Assembly: GCA_002240395.1 (NCBI GenBank)
Contig: CP016836.1
Coordinates: 62,001 to 126,000, forward strand
Direction: 5' to 3'
DNA: 64,000 nucleotides
Origin: Xanthomonas citri pv. mangiferaeindicae
GTDB taxonomy: Bacteria; Pseudomonadota; Gammaproteobacteria; Xanthomonadales; Xanthomonadaceae
A program made the position numbers and the translations under genes. Position 1 is the stretch's first letter. Each line of letters starts with the position of its first letter. Under the pieces are notes generated by a model that made no database searches, had not been told where the DNA came from, and saw only the letters and a list, made by a program, of their open reading frames with translations. This document shows positions 63,331-64,000 of this stretch, one piece after another.

Positions 63331-64000
63331 TCAATCGAGGTCGCGGACTCCGAGTTCGCCGAGCGCATCGCGCATCAGCGCCGCGGCCGGCTCGCTGAGC
63401 TCTTCGTTGTCGAGCGCGTAACGGATCGTCGCCTCGATCAGGCCCAGATGCGTGCCGCAGTCGAAACGCGTCCCGCGGAAGCGGTAGGCGTGCACCGGCT
63501 TTTCGGCGAGCAGGGCCGAAATGGCGTCGGTGAGCTGGATCTCCCCGCCCGCCCCCGGCTGGGTCTGCTCGAGCAGCGCGAAGATGCGTCCATCGAGCAC
63601 ATAGCGGCCAACGACCGCCAGCGTGCTCGGTGCGTCTTCGGGCTTGGGCTTTTCGACCATCGAGTGGATGCGACCATGCCGACCCTCGAACGCATCGGTG
63701 GCAACGATGCCGTAGCTGGCGGTCTTCTCCGGCGGTACGTCCTGGACCGCGATCATGCTCGCACCAGTCTGCGCGTGCGCATCGGCCATCTGCTTGAGCG
63801 CGCCATCTCCGCCCCGGTTCCACAACAGGTCGTCGGGCAGCATCACCGCGAATGGCTCGTCGCCCACCACCGGGCGTGCGCACAGGACCGCATCGCCCAG
63901 TCCGCGCGCCTCGGGCTGGGTCACGAAGATCGCGCGGACCCCGTCGGGCAGCGGCCGGCGCACTTTCTCCAGCAGTTCGTGCTTGCCGGAGGATTCGAGA
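63331..64000 (-). CDS. galU: UTP-glucose-1-phosphate uridylyltransferase, C-terminal part (runs off the window)
   Basis: GalU makes UDP-glucose for cell-surface polysaccharides. About 223 residues are visible, including IFVTQPEARGLGDAVLCA, the Asp-containing FAVMLPDDLL, KPVHAYRFRGTRFDCGTHLG and the C-terminal LIEATIRYALDNEELS. The N-terminal nucleotide-binding part lies beyond position 64000. It is convergent with the DUF6624 gene; no terminator was recognised between them. Confidence 0.95.
   Translation of the reverse strand, partial: LESSGKHELLEKVRRPLPDGVRAIFVTQPEARGLGDAVLCARPVVGDEPFAVMLPDDLLWNRGGDGALKQMADAHAQTGASMIAVQDVPPEKTASYGIVATDAFEGRHGRIHSMVEKPKPEDAPSTLAVVGRYVLDGRIFALLEQTQPGAGGEIQLTDAISALLAEKPVHAYRFRGTRFDCGTHLGLIEATIRYALDNEELSEPAAALMRDALGELGVRDLD

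Overview
The window is about 64 kb of GC-rich chromosomal DNA from a gammaproteobacterium. Gene content and order point to the Xanthomonadaceae (Lysobacter/Luteimonas/Xanthomonas group): a clpP-clpX-lon protease block, map-glnD-dapD-(arsC-like)-dapE, an NAD-type isocitrate dehydrogenase, creBCD, and surE-pcm-yqaA-nlpD with no rpoS behind it. Coding density is high and most genes are housekeeping genes. I see no IS element, prophage or CRISPR array.

Layout. 0-6.5 kb: miaA (partial), an APC permease, folP, ftsH and rlmE on the minus strand, divergent from yhbY and an Mth938-like gene. 6.5-10 kb: nlpD, yqaA, pcm, surE and an Smr protein. 10-16.2 kb: lon, clpX, clpP and tig. 16.2-20 kb: tRNA-Leu, tRNA-Lys, tRNA-His, tRNA-Arg and tRNA-Pro, with a GC-palindrome block and a tandem repeat that carries copies of the tRNA-Lys 3' end, plus an isochorismatase-like hydrolase and a YciE-like ferritin-fold protein. 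20-24.6 kb: a BAX-inhibitor-like membrane protein, isocitrate dehydrogenase, an AhpD-like protein, glutaredoxin and a BepA-like protease. 24.6-32.5 kb: phosphate block phoB-phoR-ppk-ppx followed by a glycosyltransferase and a PAP2 phosphatase, with Pho-box-like repeats before phoB and before the glycosyltransferase. 32.6-37.8 kb: creBCD, rlmJ and a GNAT gene. 38-46.7 kb: mfd, an HD-GYP gene, acvB/virJ-like plus mprF (aminoacylated phosphatidylglycerol), and a Nudix hydrolase. 46.8-52.7 kb: dapE, arsC-like, dapD, glnD, map. 53-58.3 kb: an archaic (Csu-type) chaperone-usher pilus operon. 58.6-60.4 kb: rpsB-tsf. 60.7-63.3 kb: a probable graspetide-type RiPP locus. 63.3 kb to the end: galU (partial).

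The most interesting region is 60.7-63.3 kb. An MvdD-like ATP-grasp ligase is divergent from a short, apparently unannotated peptide gene whose leader ends in a double-glycine motif and whose core is rich in Ser/Thr followed by Asp. The peptide frame can be read from a good ribosome binding site only if one C is restored in a run of Cs. A secreted DUF6624 protein follows on the same strand.

The same error type, loss of one base in a G/C run, also breaks ftsH (inside Walker A) and mprF. At least ftsH is almost certainly a sequence error rather than a true mutation, so single-base indels in G/C runs should be suspected throughout this assembly.
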